A program made the translations under genes and the position numbers. 64,000 nt of DNA from Streptomyces venezuelae ATCC 10712 (lineage in GTDB: Bacteria > Actinomycetota > Actinomycetes > Streptomycetales > Streptomycetaceae), in NCBI RefSeq assembly GCF_008639165.1, contig NZ_CP029197.1, positions 7,444,001-7,508,000 on the forward strand, read 5' to 3'. Each line of letters begins with the position of its first letter. Positions within the stretch are counted from its first letter, which is position 1. This document shows positions 15,759 to 24,319 of this stretch, in pieces. The notes under the pieces are model-generated. The model was given only the letters and a program-made list of their open reading frames with translations. It had not been told where the DNA came from and made no database searches.

Positions 15759-17108
15759 GTGAGCAGCGAGCTACTGGCACCGCTAGACCTGGCCTTCTGG
15801 CACCTCGAATCCACCGCACACCCCCTGCACCTCGGTGCCCTCGCCCACTTCGGCCCCCCACCCGCCGACGCCGCCGACCGGACGCCGCCCGACCTCCTGG
15901 AGCTGCTCGCCCGGCGCGCCGCCGCCGTCCCCCGGCTCCGGATGCGCGTGCGCGACGTCCTGCTCCCCGTCGGCGGCGCGGCCTGGAGCGCCGACCCGGA
16001 CTTCGACGTGCGCCGCCACGTCCACGAGATCACCCTGCCCGGCGCCGACTTCCGCGCCGAGACCGCCCGGCTCGCCGCCGAACTCATGGAACGGCCCGTC
16101 GCCCGCGGCCTGCCACCCTGGGAGATGTACCTGCTCAGCGGCGCCCCCGACGGCTCCTTCGCGGTCCTCGTCAAACTGCACCACGCCCTCGCCGACGGCA
16201 TGCGGGCCGTCGCCATCGGCGCCGGGATCTTCGACGAGATCGCCGCCGGACGCCGTCCCGCCCGCCGCCCCCGCCCCGTCACCCCCCGGTCCTGGCTGCC
16301 CGGCCCCGGCCGGCTCCTCGGCCTGGCCCGCGACCGGCTCGGCGACCTCAGTCGGGCCGTCGAGGTCGGCGCCTCCGTCGTCCGCGCCAGCCGCCTCGAC
16401 GGGCGCCCCACCGCCGCACTCGCCGCCGAGTCCAGCGGCACCCGCCGGATCGCCACCGCGAGCCTGTCCCTGGAACGCGTCCACCGGATCCGCCGCGGCA
16501 CCGGCGGCACCGCCAACGACGTCCTCCTCACCGTCGTCGCGGGCGCCCTCCGCCGCTGGTTCGCCGAGCGGGGCCTGCCCCTGCCGGGGGCCGACCCCCG
16601 GGCCCTCGTCCCCGTCTCCCGGCGACGGCCCGGCACCGCCCCCGGACCCGGCAACAGCCTCTCCGGCTACCTCGTCGACCTGCCGGTCACCGAGGCCGAC
16701 CCGGCCGCCCGGCTCGCCGCCGTCCGCGCCGCCATGGACCGCAACAAGGCCGCAGGACCGCTCAGGGGCGCCGGGGCCGTCGCCCTGCTCGCCGACCAGC
16801 TGCATCCGCTCGCCCACCGCTTCGGCGCGCCCCTCGCGTCCGGTGCCGCCAGGCTCCTCTTCGACCTCCTGGTCACCCAGGTGCCGCTGCCCCGCTCCGC
16901 GCTCTCCCTGGCCGGCGCGCCGCTGCGCGCGCTGTTCCCCATGGCCCCGCTCGCCCGCGGCCAGTCCCTCGCGGTCGCCATGTCCCCGTACGGCGGCCAG
17001 GTCCACATCGGGCTCGTCGCCGACGGCGAGGCCGTCCCCGACCTCGACGCGCTCGCCGCCGCGCTCACCGCCGAACTCGACCTGCTGGACCCGCCGGACA
17101 CGCCGTGA
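15759..17108 (+). CDS. wax ester synthase / diacylglycerol acyltransferase-like protein
   Basis: A bifunctional WS/DGAT-family acyltransferase (449 residues), which esterifies acyl-CoA to alcohols or diacylglycerol to store neutral lipid. The catalytic HHxxxDG is intact in LKLHHALADGM. The N-terminal LDLAFWHLES, the TANDVLLTVVAGALRRW segment and PGNSLSGYLVDLP also match the family. GTG 15759 is preferred: GAGGA at 15749-15753 is well placed and family members begin just before LDLAFW. An in-frame GTG at 15738 and TTG at 15690 are alternatives. It stands alone between the 13-bp repeats and the Fpg gene. Confidence 0.9.
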   Translation: MSSELLAPLDLAFWHLESTAHPLHLGALAHFGPPPADAADRTPPDLLELLARRAAAVPRLRMRVRDVLLPVGGAAWSADPDFDVRRHVHEITLPGADFRAETARLAAELMERPVARGLPPWEMYLLSGAPDGSFAVLVKLHHALADGMRAVAIGAGIFDEIAAGRRPARRPRPVTPRSWLPGPGRLLGLARDRLGDLSRAVEVGASVVRASRLDGRPTAALAAESSGTRRIATASLSLERVHRIRRGTGGTANDVLLTVVAGALRRWFAERGLPLPGADPRALVPVSRRRPGTAPGPGNSLSGYLVDLPVTEADPAARLAAVRAAMDRNKAAGPLRGAGAVALLADQLHPLAHRFGAPLASGAARLLFDLLVTQVPLPRSALSLAGAPLRALFPMAPLARGQSLAVAMSPYGGQVHIGLVADGEAVPDLDALAAALTAELDLLDPPDTP

Positions 17109-17162
17109 GACCGTCCCCCGGGCGGGCTCGCGGCCCCGCCGCCCGTGCGGCAGGGTGGAACC

Positions 17163-18035
17163 ATGCCCGAACTCCCCGAGGTGGAAGCGCTCCGCGCGTT
17201 CCTCGACACGCACCTGGTGGGCAAGGAGATCGCCCGCGTGCTGCCCGTCGCGATCAGCGTCCTCAAGACGTACGACCCGCCCCTGAGCGCCGTCGAGGGC
17301 GCCGAGGTCACCGCGATCGCCCGGCACGGGAAGTTCCTCGACCTCACCACCACCGGCCCGGGCGGCGAGCTCCACCTCCTCTTCCACCTGGCCCGCGCGG
17401 GCTGGCTCCGCTGGCAGGACCCGCTGCCCTCGGGCCCGCCCAAGCCCGGCAAGGGCCCGCTGGCCCTGCGGACCGCGCTCACCGGCGGCGACGGCTTCGA
17501 CCTCACCGAGGCGGGCACGACCAAACGCCTCGCCGTGTACGTGGTGCGCGACCCGCGGGAGGTACCGGGCGTCGCACGCCTGGGACCCGACCCGCTCGCC
17601 GAGGACTTCGGCCCGGCGGAGTTCGCCGCCCTGCTCGCCGGCGAACGGCGCCAGATCAAGGGCGCCCTGCGCGACCAGAGCCTCATCGCGGGCATCGGCA
17701 ACGCGTACAGCGACGAGATCCTGCACGCCGCGAAGATGTCCCCGTTCAAACCCACCCAGAACCTCACCCCGACGGAGACGGCCGCCCTCTACGCGGCGAT
17801 GCGGACCACCCTCCACGAGGCCGTCGAACGCTCCCACGGCCTGGCCGCGGGCAGACTCAAGGCCGAGAAGAAGAGCGGCCTGCGGGTCCACGGCCGCACC
17901 GGCGAACCCTGCCCCGTGTGCGGGGACACCATCCGCGAGGTCTCCTTCAGCGACTCCTCCCTCCAGTACTGCCCGACCTGCCAGACCGGCGGCAAGCCCC
18001 TCGCCGACCGCCGCCTGTCGAAACTCCTCAAGTAG
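17163..18035 (+). CDS. Fpg/Nei-family DNA glycosylase
   Basis: A 290-residue base-excision repair enzyme. The mature N-terminus MPELPEVEALR gives the catalytic Pro2 and Glu3. Lys in RHGKFLDL matches the conserved beta-hairpin Lys, and the helix-two-turn-helix QSLIAGIGNAYSDEIL is present. The C-terminal zinc finger has both CxxC pairs (CPVCG and CPTCQ), but the residue aligned with the DNA-phosphate-binding Arg258 of E. coli Fpg is Ser (SSLQYC in place of RATFYC). It therefore belongs to a variant group found in actinobacteria, and its lesion preference may differ from classical MutM. Start chosen by the required Pro2. Confidence 0.9.
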   Translation: MPELPEVEALRAFLDTHLVGKEIARVLPVAISVLKTYDPPLSAVEGAEVTAIARHGKFLDLTTTGPGGELHLLFHLARAGWLRWQDPLPSGPPKPGKGPLALRTALTGGDGFDLTEAGTTKRLAVYVVRDPREVPGVARLGPDPLAEDFGPAEFAALLAGERRQIKGALRDQSLIAGIGNAYSDEILHAAKMSPFKPTQNLTPTETAALYAAMRTTLHEAVERSHGLAAGRLKAEKKSGLRVHGRTGEPCPVCGDTIREVSFSDSSLQYCPTCQTGGKPLADRRLSKLLK

Positions 18036-18088
18036 CTCCGCACGCCGTCCCCGATCAGGGCCGCCGCGTGCCCGTTACACTCCGCCGC

Positions 18089-18844
18089 ATGCTGCGCGTA
18101 CTGGCCGTCGACGACGAGGAACCCGCCCTCGGGGAGCTGCTCTACCTGCTGCGCGCCGACCCCCGCGTCCGCACCGCCGAGGGCGCGGGCGACGCCACCG
18201 CCGCGCTCCGCCGGATCGGGCGCGCCCTGGAGACCGGGCCGGACGGCGAGGAGGCGATCGACGTCGTCTTCCTCGACATCCACATGCCCGGGCTCACCGG
18301 ACTCGACGTGGCCCGGCTGCTCGCCGGCTTCGCCCGCCCGCCGCTGGTCGTCTTCGTCACCGCCCACGAGGGCTTCGCGCTCCAGGCCTTCGACCTGAAG
18401 GCGGTCGACTACGTCCTCAAGCCCGTCCGCCGCGAGCGCCTCGCCGAGGCCGTCCGCCGCGTCCACGACCTGGTGCATGCCACCGCCGCCACCGCCCCGG
18501 CCCCCACCGCACCCGAACAGATCCCCGTCGAGCTCGGCGGGATCACCCGGTTCGTGTCCGTCGACGACATCGCGTACGTCGAGGCCCACGGCGACTACGC
18601 CCGCCTCCACACCGACCACGGCAGCCACCTCGTCCGCATCCCGCTCTCCACCCTCGAGGAGCGGTGGGCCTCCCGGGGCTTCGTCCGCATCCACCGCAGC
18701 CACCTGGTCGCCCTCGCCCGGATCGACGAGCTCCGGCTCGACGGCGGCGCCACCTCCGTACGGGTCGGGGAGGTCGACCTGGCGGTCAGCCGGCGCCACG
18801 CCCGCCCGCTCCGGGACCTGCTGATGCGCCGCGCCGGCGGCTGA
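18089..18844 (+). CDS. LytTR-family response regulator
   Basis: A 251-residue regulator. The receiver domain (1-125) has the acidic pair VDDEE, phospho-acceptor Asp in FLDIHMPG, Thr in VTAHEG and Lys in VLKPVRRE. A Thr/Ala/Pro linker leads to a LytTR DNA-binding domain (about 150-250: YVEAHGDYARLHT, FVRIHRSHLVAL, LAVSRRHARPLRD). It is followed on the same strand by the DUF485-like, symporter and LytS-type kinase genes, which overlap or lie close, so kinase and regulator probably control expression of this transporter in response to its substrate. Confidence 0.93.
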   Translation: MLRVLAVDDEEPALGELLYLLRADPRVRTAEGAGDATAALRRIGRALETGPDGEEAIDVVFLDIHMPGLTGLDVARLLAGFARPPLVVFVTAHEGFALQAFDLKAVDYVLKPVRRERLAEAVRRVHDLVHATAATAPAPTAPEQIPVELGGITRFVSVDDIAYVEAHGDYARLHTDHGSHLVRIPLSTLEERWASRGFVRIHRSHLVALARIDELRLDGGATSVRVGEVDLAVSRRHARPLRDLLMRRAGG

Positions 18845-18943
18845 GCCCGTCCCACGCCACCCCTACCGCGGCCGCTCCCACCTGCGTAGACTCCACGCGA
18901 CCCGGGCCCAGATGGCCTCACTTCCGACGGGAGGCGGACGCCG

Positions 18944-19357
18944 ATGTCCGAGCAGCAACCTCCCCCGGTCTCCGGCCGGGGGGACACCCAGCGCAGACCC
19001 CGCCGCGAGACCGTCACGTACGCCTCCGCCCACGGCACGGGCGCCGTACCGGGCCCCGCACGGCGGCGTCCGGTCCATCCGCCGGCCCGCTCCGAGATCG
19101 ACGAGCAGACCACCCTCGGCCACACCTACGTCCGCTCCCTGATGCGCAGCCAGCTGCGCGCCGCCCTCACCGCCCTCGGGGCGCTCGCCCTGCTGGTCGG
19201 CTCGCTGCCGCTGCTCCTCGCCCTGCCCGCCCCCGAGATCTCCGTCTGGATCGTCCTCGGCGTCGGGGTGTACCCCGTCGTCTGGGGCATCGCCCACTGG
19301 TACCTGCGCCGCGCCGAACGCAACGAGCGCGACTTCACCGGCCTCGTCGAACGCTGA
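18944..19357 (+). CDS. DUF485-like small membrane protein, symporter partner
   Basis: A 137-residue protein with a 60-residue Arg/Pro-rich cytoplasmic N-terminus and two hydrophobic helices (LRAALTALGALALLVGSLP and VWIVLGVGVYPVVWGIAHWY), ending in a charged tail RRAERNERDFTGLVER. Size, topology and position 11 bases before an ActP-like symporter gene match the YjcH/DUF485 partners of cation/acetate symporters. Those proteins accompany the transporter in the membrane; the exact role is not known. ATG 18944 follows GGGAGG. Confidence 0.8.
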   Translation: MSEQQPPPVSGRGDTQRRPRRETVTYASAHGTGAVPGPARRRPVHPPARSEIDEQTTLGHTYVRSLMRSQLRAALTALGALALLVGSLPLLLALPAPEISVWIVLGVGVYPVVWGIAHWYLRRAERNERDFTGLVER

Positions 19358-19367
19358 GCCGCCCCGC

Positions 19368-21119
19368 GTGAACCAGACCTACGCCGTCGCGGCCGTCACC
19401 GCCGTCGTCCTCGCCACCGTCCTCATCGGCGGACTCGGCCTGCGCGTCTCCCGCACCACCTCCGACTTCTACGTCGCCTCGCGCACCGTCAGGCCCGGCC
19501 TCAACGCCGCCGCGATCAGCGGCGAGTACCTCTCGGCCGCCTCCTTCCTCGGCATCGCGGGACTCGTCCTCGTCCAGGGCCCCGCCATGCTCTGGTACCC
19601 GGTCGGCTACACCGCCGGCTACCTCGTCCTGCTCGTCCTCGTCGCCGCCCCGCTGCGCCGCTCGGGGGCGTACACCCTCTCCGACTTCGCCGAGGCCCGG
19701 CTCGAATCCCCGCAGGCCCGCCGGCTCGCCAGCCTCTTCGTCGTCGGCATCGGCTGGCTCTACCTGCTGCCGCAGCTCCAGGGCGCCGGACTCACCCTGG
19801 AGATCCTCACCGGCGCCCCCGACTGGGTCGGCGGGCTGCTCGTCGCACTCGTCGTGACCGGCACGGTCGCCGCGGGCGGGATGCGGAGCATCACCTTCGT
19901 CCAGGCCTTCCAGTACTGGCTGAAACTCACCGCCCTGCTCGTCCCGGTCCTCTTCCTGCTCGCCGCCTGGTACGGGGACGGGGCGCCCAGGGCCCGCTTC
20001 GACGCCCCCGCCCTGCTGCGCGGCCACACCGCCGTCAAGGTCGCCGACACGGTACGGATCGGGATCGACGCCCCGCTCACCCTCACCGTCACCGGCAGCG
20101 TCGACGCGGTCGCGTACGAGGGGCGGACCGTGACCCTCGCCCCCGGCACCCACCAGGTCCTCGGCGGCACGACCCTCGCGTTCGCCCCCGGAACGGCGCT
20201 GCCCGAGAGGGTCGCCAGCGGCACGGACCCGCTCGGCTGGTCGCAGCCGCTGGCCGGCGGCCGCGACGGACACCAGCTGTACGCCACGTACGGGCTGATC
20301 CTCGCGACCTTCCTCGGCACCATGGGCCTGCCGCACGTCGCCGTCCGCTTCTACACCAGCCCGAACGGCCGGGCCGCCCGCCGCACCACCCTCGTCGTGC
20401 TCGGACTCGTCGGCGCCTTCTACCTGTTGCCGCCGCTGTACGGCGCCCTCGGCCGGATCTACGCCCCCGAGCTCGCCCTCACCGGGTCCGCCGACGCCGC
20501 CGTGCTCGTCCTGCCCGACCGCGTCCTCGGCGGGCTGCTCGGCGACCTCCTGGGCGCGCTGCTCGCGGGCGGCGCCTTCGCCGCCTTCCTCTCCACCGCC
20601 TCCGGTCTCACCATGTCCGTCGCCGGTGTCCTCACCCAGGACGTGCTGCCGTCCCGGGGCGTACGGCACTTCCGCCTCGGGACCCTGCTCGCCACCGCCG
20701 TCCCGCTGGCCGTCGGGGTGTTCGCCTCGAAGGTCCCGGTGGCCGACGCCGTCGGGCTCGCGTTCGCCGTCTCCGCCTCCTCCTTCTGCCCGCTGCTCGT
20801 CCTCGGCATCTGGTGGCGGCGACTCACCCCGCCGGGCGCGATGGCCGGGCTGCTGCTCGGCGGCGGCTCCGCGCTCGCCGCCGTGATGGCGACCCGGGCC
20901 GGCCTCGCCCCGGAGGGCTGGCCGCACACCCTGATGGCCTGGCCGGCCGTCTGGTCGGTGCCGCTCGGCTTCCTCACCATGGTCCTCGTCTCCCTCGCCA
21001 CCCCGCGCCGGGTCCCACCCGGCACCCCGGCGCTCCTCGCCCGTCTCCACCTGCCGGAGGAGATCACCCGCCCGGCGGGGGACTTCGACCCGGTGCCGGG
21101 TCAGGAGGCACGCCGATGA
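19368..21119 (+). CDS. sodium/solute symporter (acetate/pyruvate type)
   Basis: A 583-residue SSS-family permease with about 13 helices. Signature stretches include TTSDFYVASRTVRPGLNAAA, GEYLSAASFLGIAGLVLV, GPAMLWYPVGYTAGYLVLL and LPHVAVRFYTSPNGRAARR, as in ActP/MctP monocarboxylate carriers. A non-hydrophobic loop (about residues 205-300) is longer than in E. coli ActP. Its GTG lies 11 bases after the DUF485-like gene and its TGA overlaps the kinase ATG. Acetate, pyruvate or another short carboxylate is the likely substrate; this is inferred from family and partner only. Confidence 0.9.
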   Translation: MNQTYAVAAVTAVVLATVLIGGLGLRVSRTTSDFYVASRTVRPGLNAAAISGEYLSAASFLGIAGLVLVQGPAMLWYPVGYTAGYLVLLVLVAAPLRRSGAYTLSDFAEARLESPQARRLASLFVVGIGWLYLLPQLQGAGLTLEILTGAPDWVGGLLVALVVTGTVAAGGMRSITFVQAFQYWLKLTALLVPVLFLLAAWYGDGAPRARFDAPALLRGHTAVKVADTVRIGIDAPLTLTVTGSVDAVAYEGRTVTLAPGTHQVLGGTTLAFAPGTALPERVASGTDPLGWSQPLAGGRDGHQLYATYGLILATFLGTMGLPHVAVRFYTSPNGRAARRTTLVVLGLVGAFYLLPPLYGALGRIYAPELALTGSADAAVLVLPDRVLGGLLGDLLGALLAGGAFAAFLSTASGLTMSVAGVLTQDVLPSRGVRHFRLGTLLATAVPLAVGVFASKVPVADAVGLAFAVSASSFCPLLVLGIWWRRLTPPGAMAGLLLGGGSALAAVMATRAGLAPEGWPHTLMAWPAVWSVPLGFLTMVLVSLATPRRVPPGTPALLARLHLPEEITRPAGDFDPVPGQEARR

Positions 21120-22324
21120 GCGGCATCGCCCTCGCCGCGGCGGCCGCCGCCGGGGCCGTGCTCCTCGCGGTGGGCTTCGTGCTCGGCCGCTTCGCCGCCC
21201 GGCGCGGCGGCCGGGTCGCCGACCCCGATCTCGGCACCCCCGTCGAACGGGCCACCTTCCTCACCCTGCACACCGCCTCGCTCGCCGCGCCGCCGCTGCG
21301 CGCCGGGCTCACCGAGGAGACCGCCCGCAAGGCGGCCGGCACCCTCCGCTCGCTGCTCGGCACCGAAGCGCTCTGCCTCACCGACCGGGGCGCCGTCCTC
21401 GCCTGGGACGGGCCGGGCGAGGACCACCACCGCGCGCACGTGCCCGAACAGGCCGCCGAGACCCTGGAGTCCGGCCGCAGCCGCTCCGTGCACACCGGCT
21501 GCGCCGACCCGGCCTGCCCGCTGCGCTGGGCGGTGATCGCCCCGCTCACCGGGGAGGACGGTGTCCTCGGCGCGCTCGTCGCCTACGGCTCGCGGGAGTC
21601 GGCCGTCCTGGTGCGGGCCGCGACCGAGGTGGCCCGCTGGGCCTCCGTACAGCTGGAGCTGGCCGAGCTCGACCGCTCCCGCACCCGGATCGTGGAGGCC
21701 GAGATCCGCGCCCTGCGCGCCCAGATCTCGCCGCACTTCATCTTCAACTCCCTCGCCGCCATCGCCTCGTTCGTCCGCACCGACCCGGAGCAGGCCCGCG
21801 AACTCCTCCTCGAGTTCGCCGACTTCACCCGCTACTCGTTCCGCAAGCACGGCGAGTTCGCCCAGCTCGCCGACGAACTGCGCTCCATCGAGCAGTACTT
21901 GGCGCTCGCCGGGGCGCGCTTCGGGGACCGGCTCAAGGTGACGCTCCAGATCGCCCCCGAGGTGCTGCCGGTGACCCTGCCGTTCCTCTGCCTCCAGCCC
22001 CTGGTGGAGAACGCCGTGAAGCACGGCCTGGAGGACCGGGAGCGGGGCTGCCGGGTCACGATCGCGGCCCGTGACGCGGGCGCCGAGGCCGTCGTGACCG
22101 TCGAGGACGACGGCATCGGCATGGACCCGGAGCTGCTGCGCGCGGTCCTGCGGGGGGAGCACCCGGCCGGCTCCGGCATCGGGCTCTCCAATGTGGACGA
22201 GCGGCTGCGCCAGGTGTACGGACCGGAGTACGGGCTGGTCATCGAGACCGGGGTCGGGGCCGGCATGAAGGTGACGGTGCGCATCCCCAAGTACCGTCCG
22301 GGAGTGCACCGTTCGGTGCCCTGA
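21116..22324 (+). CDS. LytS-type sensor histidine kinase
   Basis: A 402-residue kinase that overlaps the symporter stop (ATGA) behind AGGAGG at 21103-21108. One N-terminal membrane helix (VLLAVGFVLGRFAARR) is followed by a GAF-like sensory region with CADPACPLRW, then the His-kinase box QISPHFIFNSLAAIASFVR (phospho-His in SPHF), the N box PLVENAVKHGLEDR and the G box GSGIGLSNVDERL. It lacks the multi-helix 5TM domain of classic LytS, so the signal is probably read in the cytoplasm or through the adjacent symporter. The cognate regulator is the LytTR protein at the head of the locus. Confidence 0.92.
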   Translation: MSGIALAAAAAAGAVLLAVGFVLGRFAARRGGRVADPDLGTPVERATFLTLHTASLAAPPLRAGLTEETARKAAGTLRSLLGTEALCLTDRGAVLAWDGPGEDHHRAHVPEQAAETLESGRSRSVHTGCADPACPLRWAVIAPLTGEDGVLGALVAYGSRESAVLVRAATEVARWASVQLELAELDRSRTRIVEAEIRALRAQISPHFIFNSLAAIASFVRTDPEQARELLLEFADFTRYSFRKHGEFAQLADELRSIEQYLALAGARFGDRLKVTLQIAPEVLPVTLPFLCLQPLVENAVKHGLEDRERGCRVTIAARDAGAEAVVTVEDDGIGMDPELLRAVLRGEHPAGSGIGLSNVDERLRQVYGPEYGLVIETGVGAGMKVTVRIPKYRPGVHRSVP

Positions 22325-22341
22325 CCGGCGTACGGGCCGGG

Positions 22342-22854
22342 TCAGCGCAGGTGTAGCGAGAGGTGCGCGAGCGGCAGGCCGAGCTTCCAGGCGGGCAGCC
22401 AGATCTGCTCGTCCTCGTCGACCGGGACCCCGGCCTCGCCGGCCGACCGTCCGTCGAGGTCCGCGGCGCGGACCCAGGTGTCCCGCAGCCGCCGCCACGC
22501 GGTCTCCGCGAGCGCCAGGTCGGGGCCGTCGCCACCGGCCGCGCGGCGCGCCGCGAGCCGATCCTCGACCCAGGGCGGCCAGGGCCGGTCGTACGCCGTG
22601 TGCCGCAGCCATTCGTCGATCCGCCCGGCGGCCCAGCCGCCCGAGGGCCCGTCCGGCTCCTCCGCGAGGTGCACGGTGAGGGCGAGGGCCTGGAGCCCCG
22701 CCCGGTACTCCAGTGAGCCGGGCGCCACGAGCGCGGCGGCCCGCAGCACCTCGTCGGCCAGGTACTCGGCGCACAGCCAGGCCATCGGGACGGCGAGGCC
22801 GCCGCCGCTCGTGCCGCCGGCGCCGTTCGTGCTCTCGGGGCGCAACGCTCCCAC
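22342..22854 (-). CDS. hypothetical protein
   Basis: A mostly helical, acidic protein without signal peptide or recognised motif; characteristic stretches are MAWLCAEYLADEVLRAAALV, RIDEWLRHTAYDRPWPPWVE and QIWLPAWKLGLPLAHLSLHL. The start is unclear: GTG 22854 behind GGGAGA, ATG 22785, or TTG 22941. It converges with the LytS gene, 17 bases apart. I do not recognise the family. Confidence 0.6.
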   Translation of the reverse strand: MGALRPESTNGAGGTSGGGLAVPMAWLCAEYLADEVLRAAALVAPGSLEYRAGLQALALTVHLAEEPDGPSGGWAAGRIDEWLRHTAYDRPWPPWVEDRLAARRAAGGDGPDLALAETAWRRLRDTWVRAADLDGRSAGEAGVPVDEDEQIWLPAWKLGLPLAHLSLHLR

Positions 22855-23062
22855 CTTCTCCCGGACATGGGGGACCCGGATGTGCGGGGCCCGGGGAGAG
22901 CTTCCTCCGTGAAGGGCGCCCGCGGGTCCCGCTTTGCTCAACTCGCCCGTGTGGTTTCGGATACGTTTCCCGGCCGGATCGGTGCCGGTGGGATTCCTGA
23001 TGCCACGGGAGGCGTGCGGGGCGGGGGAGGCGTGTCCGGTGGGGTCGGACCGGTGGTGCGGC

Positions 23063-23476
23063 TCAGCCGAGGAGCGCGTACACCGCCGTCGCGTGAGCCG
23101 CGGTCTCCTCCGTGCCCTCGGCCGTCATGGTGATGTCGGCGAAGGCCATCCGCTTCCCCGCCTTGGTGAGCCTGGCCCGCACCAGGACGTCGGCGCCGAC
23201 GACCGCCCGCTGGAAGCTGATGGACTGCTGGACGGTGGTCATCGGCACGAAGCCGCCCCGGGCGGTGGCGACCGCGATCACCGTCGCCGTGTCGGCGGCG
23301 GCCATCAGGGCCTGGCCGGAGAGGCCGCCGCCCTCCCGGGCGAGCCGGTCGGACCAGGGGAGCCGCAGCACGGCCTCCTGACCTTCGACGGACACGACGG
23401 CGAGTCCCAGGTCGAGCACCCAGGGCGCGAAGTTGTCGGCGAGGATCTTCTCTGCGGCGGCGAGTGTCAGCGTCAC
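23063..23476 (-). CDS. PaaI-type hotdog thioesterase
   Basis: A 137-residue single hotdog domain with the family pattern GGGLSGQALMAAADTATVIAV and VPMTTVQQSISFQRAVVGAD, ending in VYALLG. These enzymes hydrolyse acyl- or aryl-CoA thioesters; the substrate is unknown. GTG 23476 (VTLTLAAAEKIL) is chosen because the longer in-frame start at 23512 would overlap the sigma-factor coding region. It follows the ECF sigma gene by only 4 bases and is probably co-transcribed with it. Confidence 0.85.
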   Translation of the reverse strand: MTLTLAAAEKILADNFAPWVLDLGLAVVSVEGQEAVLRLPWSDRLAREGGGLSGQALMAAADTATVIAVATARGGFVPMTTVQQSISFQRAVVGADVLVRARLTKAGKRMAFADITMTAEGTEETAAHATAVYALLG

Positions 23477-23480
23477 GGCG

Positions 23481-24038
23481 TCATTGTGGGGCCCCGACCC
23501 GCGGCCGGGCAACGGCCCCGCGTCGCGGGCGGTAGCCGGGCAGCGACCGCCCGAGCTGGCGGAGCGCGTAATGGGAGCGGGACTTGACGGTCCCGGCGGG
23601 GATGCCGAGCTCGTCGGCGGCCTCGTTGACGGTCAGTCCGTGGAAGTAGAGCCGGACGAGCACCGCGCGGTGCTCGGGGCTGAGCTCGCGGACGGCCGCC
23701 CGGACGTCCAGCGCGGCCTCGGCCGATGCGGTGGCGTCGGCGGGGTCCGGGGTCACCGCGAGGACCCCGTCGCCGATCTCGGCGGGCCGGGCGAGCCGGG
23801 AGCGGCGGGCGTCGATGGCGAGGCGGCGGGCGACGGTGAAGAGCCAGGGGCGCATCGACGCGTAGGGGCCGTCGAAGGCCTCGGGGTGCTGCCAGGCGCG
23901 CACCAGGGTCTCCTGGGCGAGGTCCTCGGCCCGCTGGCGGTCGCCGTAGGTGAGTCCGAGCAGGAAGGAGAGGAGCGCCGGACCGTGGTCCCGCTGCAGC
24001 TCTTCAAGGGTCCGTTCGTCGGTGGTCGCCGTGGTCAT
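23481..24038 (-). CDS. ECF-family RNA polymerase sigma factor
   Basis: A 185-residue sigma factor: region 2 (GDRQRAEDLAQETLVRAWQH, MRPWLFTVARRLAIDARRSR) and region 4 (LSPEHRAVLVRLYFHGLTVN, ADELGIPAGTVKSRSHYALR). It directs RNA polymerase to a specific promoter set. ATG 24038 lies behind an AGGAGAGG stretch. ECF genes of this kind are usually followed by an anti-sigma gene; here a thioesterase gene follows at once and no zinc-finger anti-sigma is seen nearby, so its control is unclear. Confidence 0.92.
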   Translation of the reverse strand: MTTATTDERTLEELQRDHGPALLSFLLGLTYGDRQRAEDLAQETLVRAWQHPEAFDGPYASMRPWLFTVARRLAIDARRSRLARPAEIGDGVLAVTPDPADATASAEAALDVRAAVRELSPEHRAVLVRLYFHGLTVNEAADELGIPAGTVKSRSHYALRQLGRSLPGYRPRRGAVARPRVGAPQ

Positions 24039-24278
24039 GCTCCCCGCCTCTCCTGCGGCTCGTCGTTCGGCCGTATCGGAACCCATCCGGACGGCGAGGG
24101 ACAGGGAACGGACATCGGTCTGCGACGAACGGTCGGACCGAGCGGCGAATGGTACGGCGAGCGGTCGCAAGCCGGTCGCTCGGCGATCAACCGGAGTCCT
24201 TGCGTCCGATTCAGCGGGGTTCATGGCCCTTCGCGGCCTTGACCCTTGACTGAGGCTTTCCCGCGAGATCAATTCGTG

Positions 24279-24292
24279 TGAACAGATGTTCA
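24279..24292. promoter_or_regulatory. palindrome TGAACAGATGTTCA
   Basis: Two perfect 6-base arms, TGAACA and TGTTCA, around GA, located 28 bases before the CapA-like start in the divergent region with the sigma factor gene. It is a plausible dimer operator; a TTGACT at 24246-24251 nearby may be a -35 element. Confidence 0.4.
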
Positions 24293-24319
24293 TCCCACGA
24301 ATCGGGCGGAGTGCCGACC

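Noticed and set aside
15783..17891. Long leftward frame opposite the acyltransferase and Fpg genes
   Set aside because: Antisense artefact; crosses two well-supported genes.
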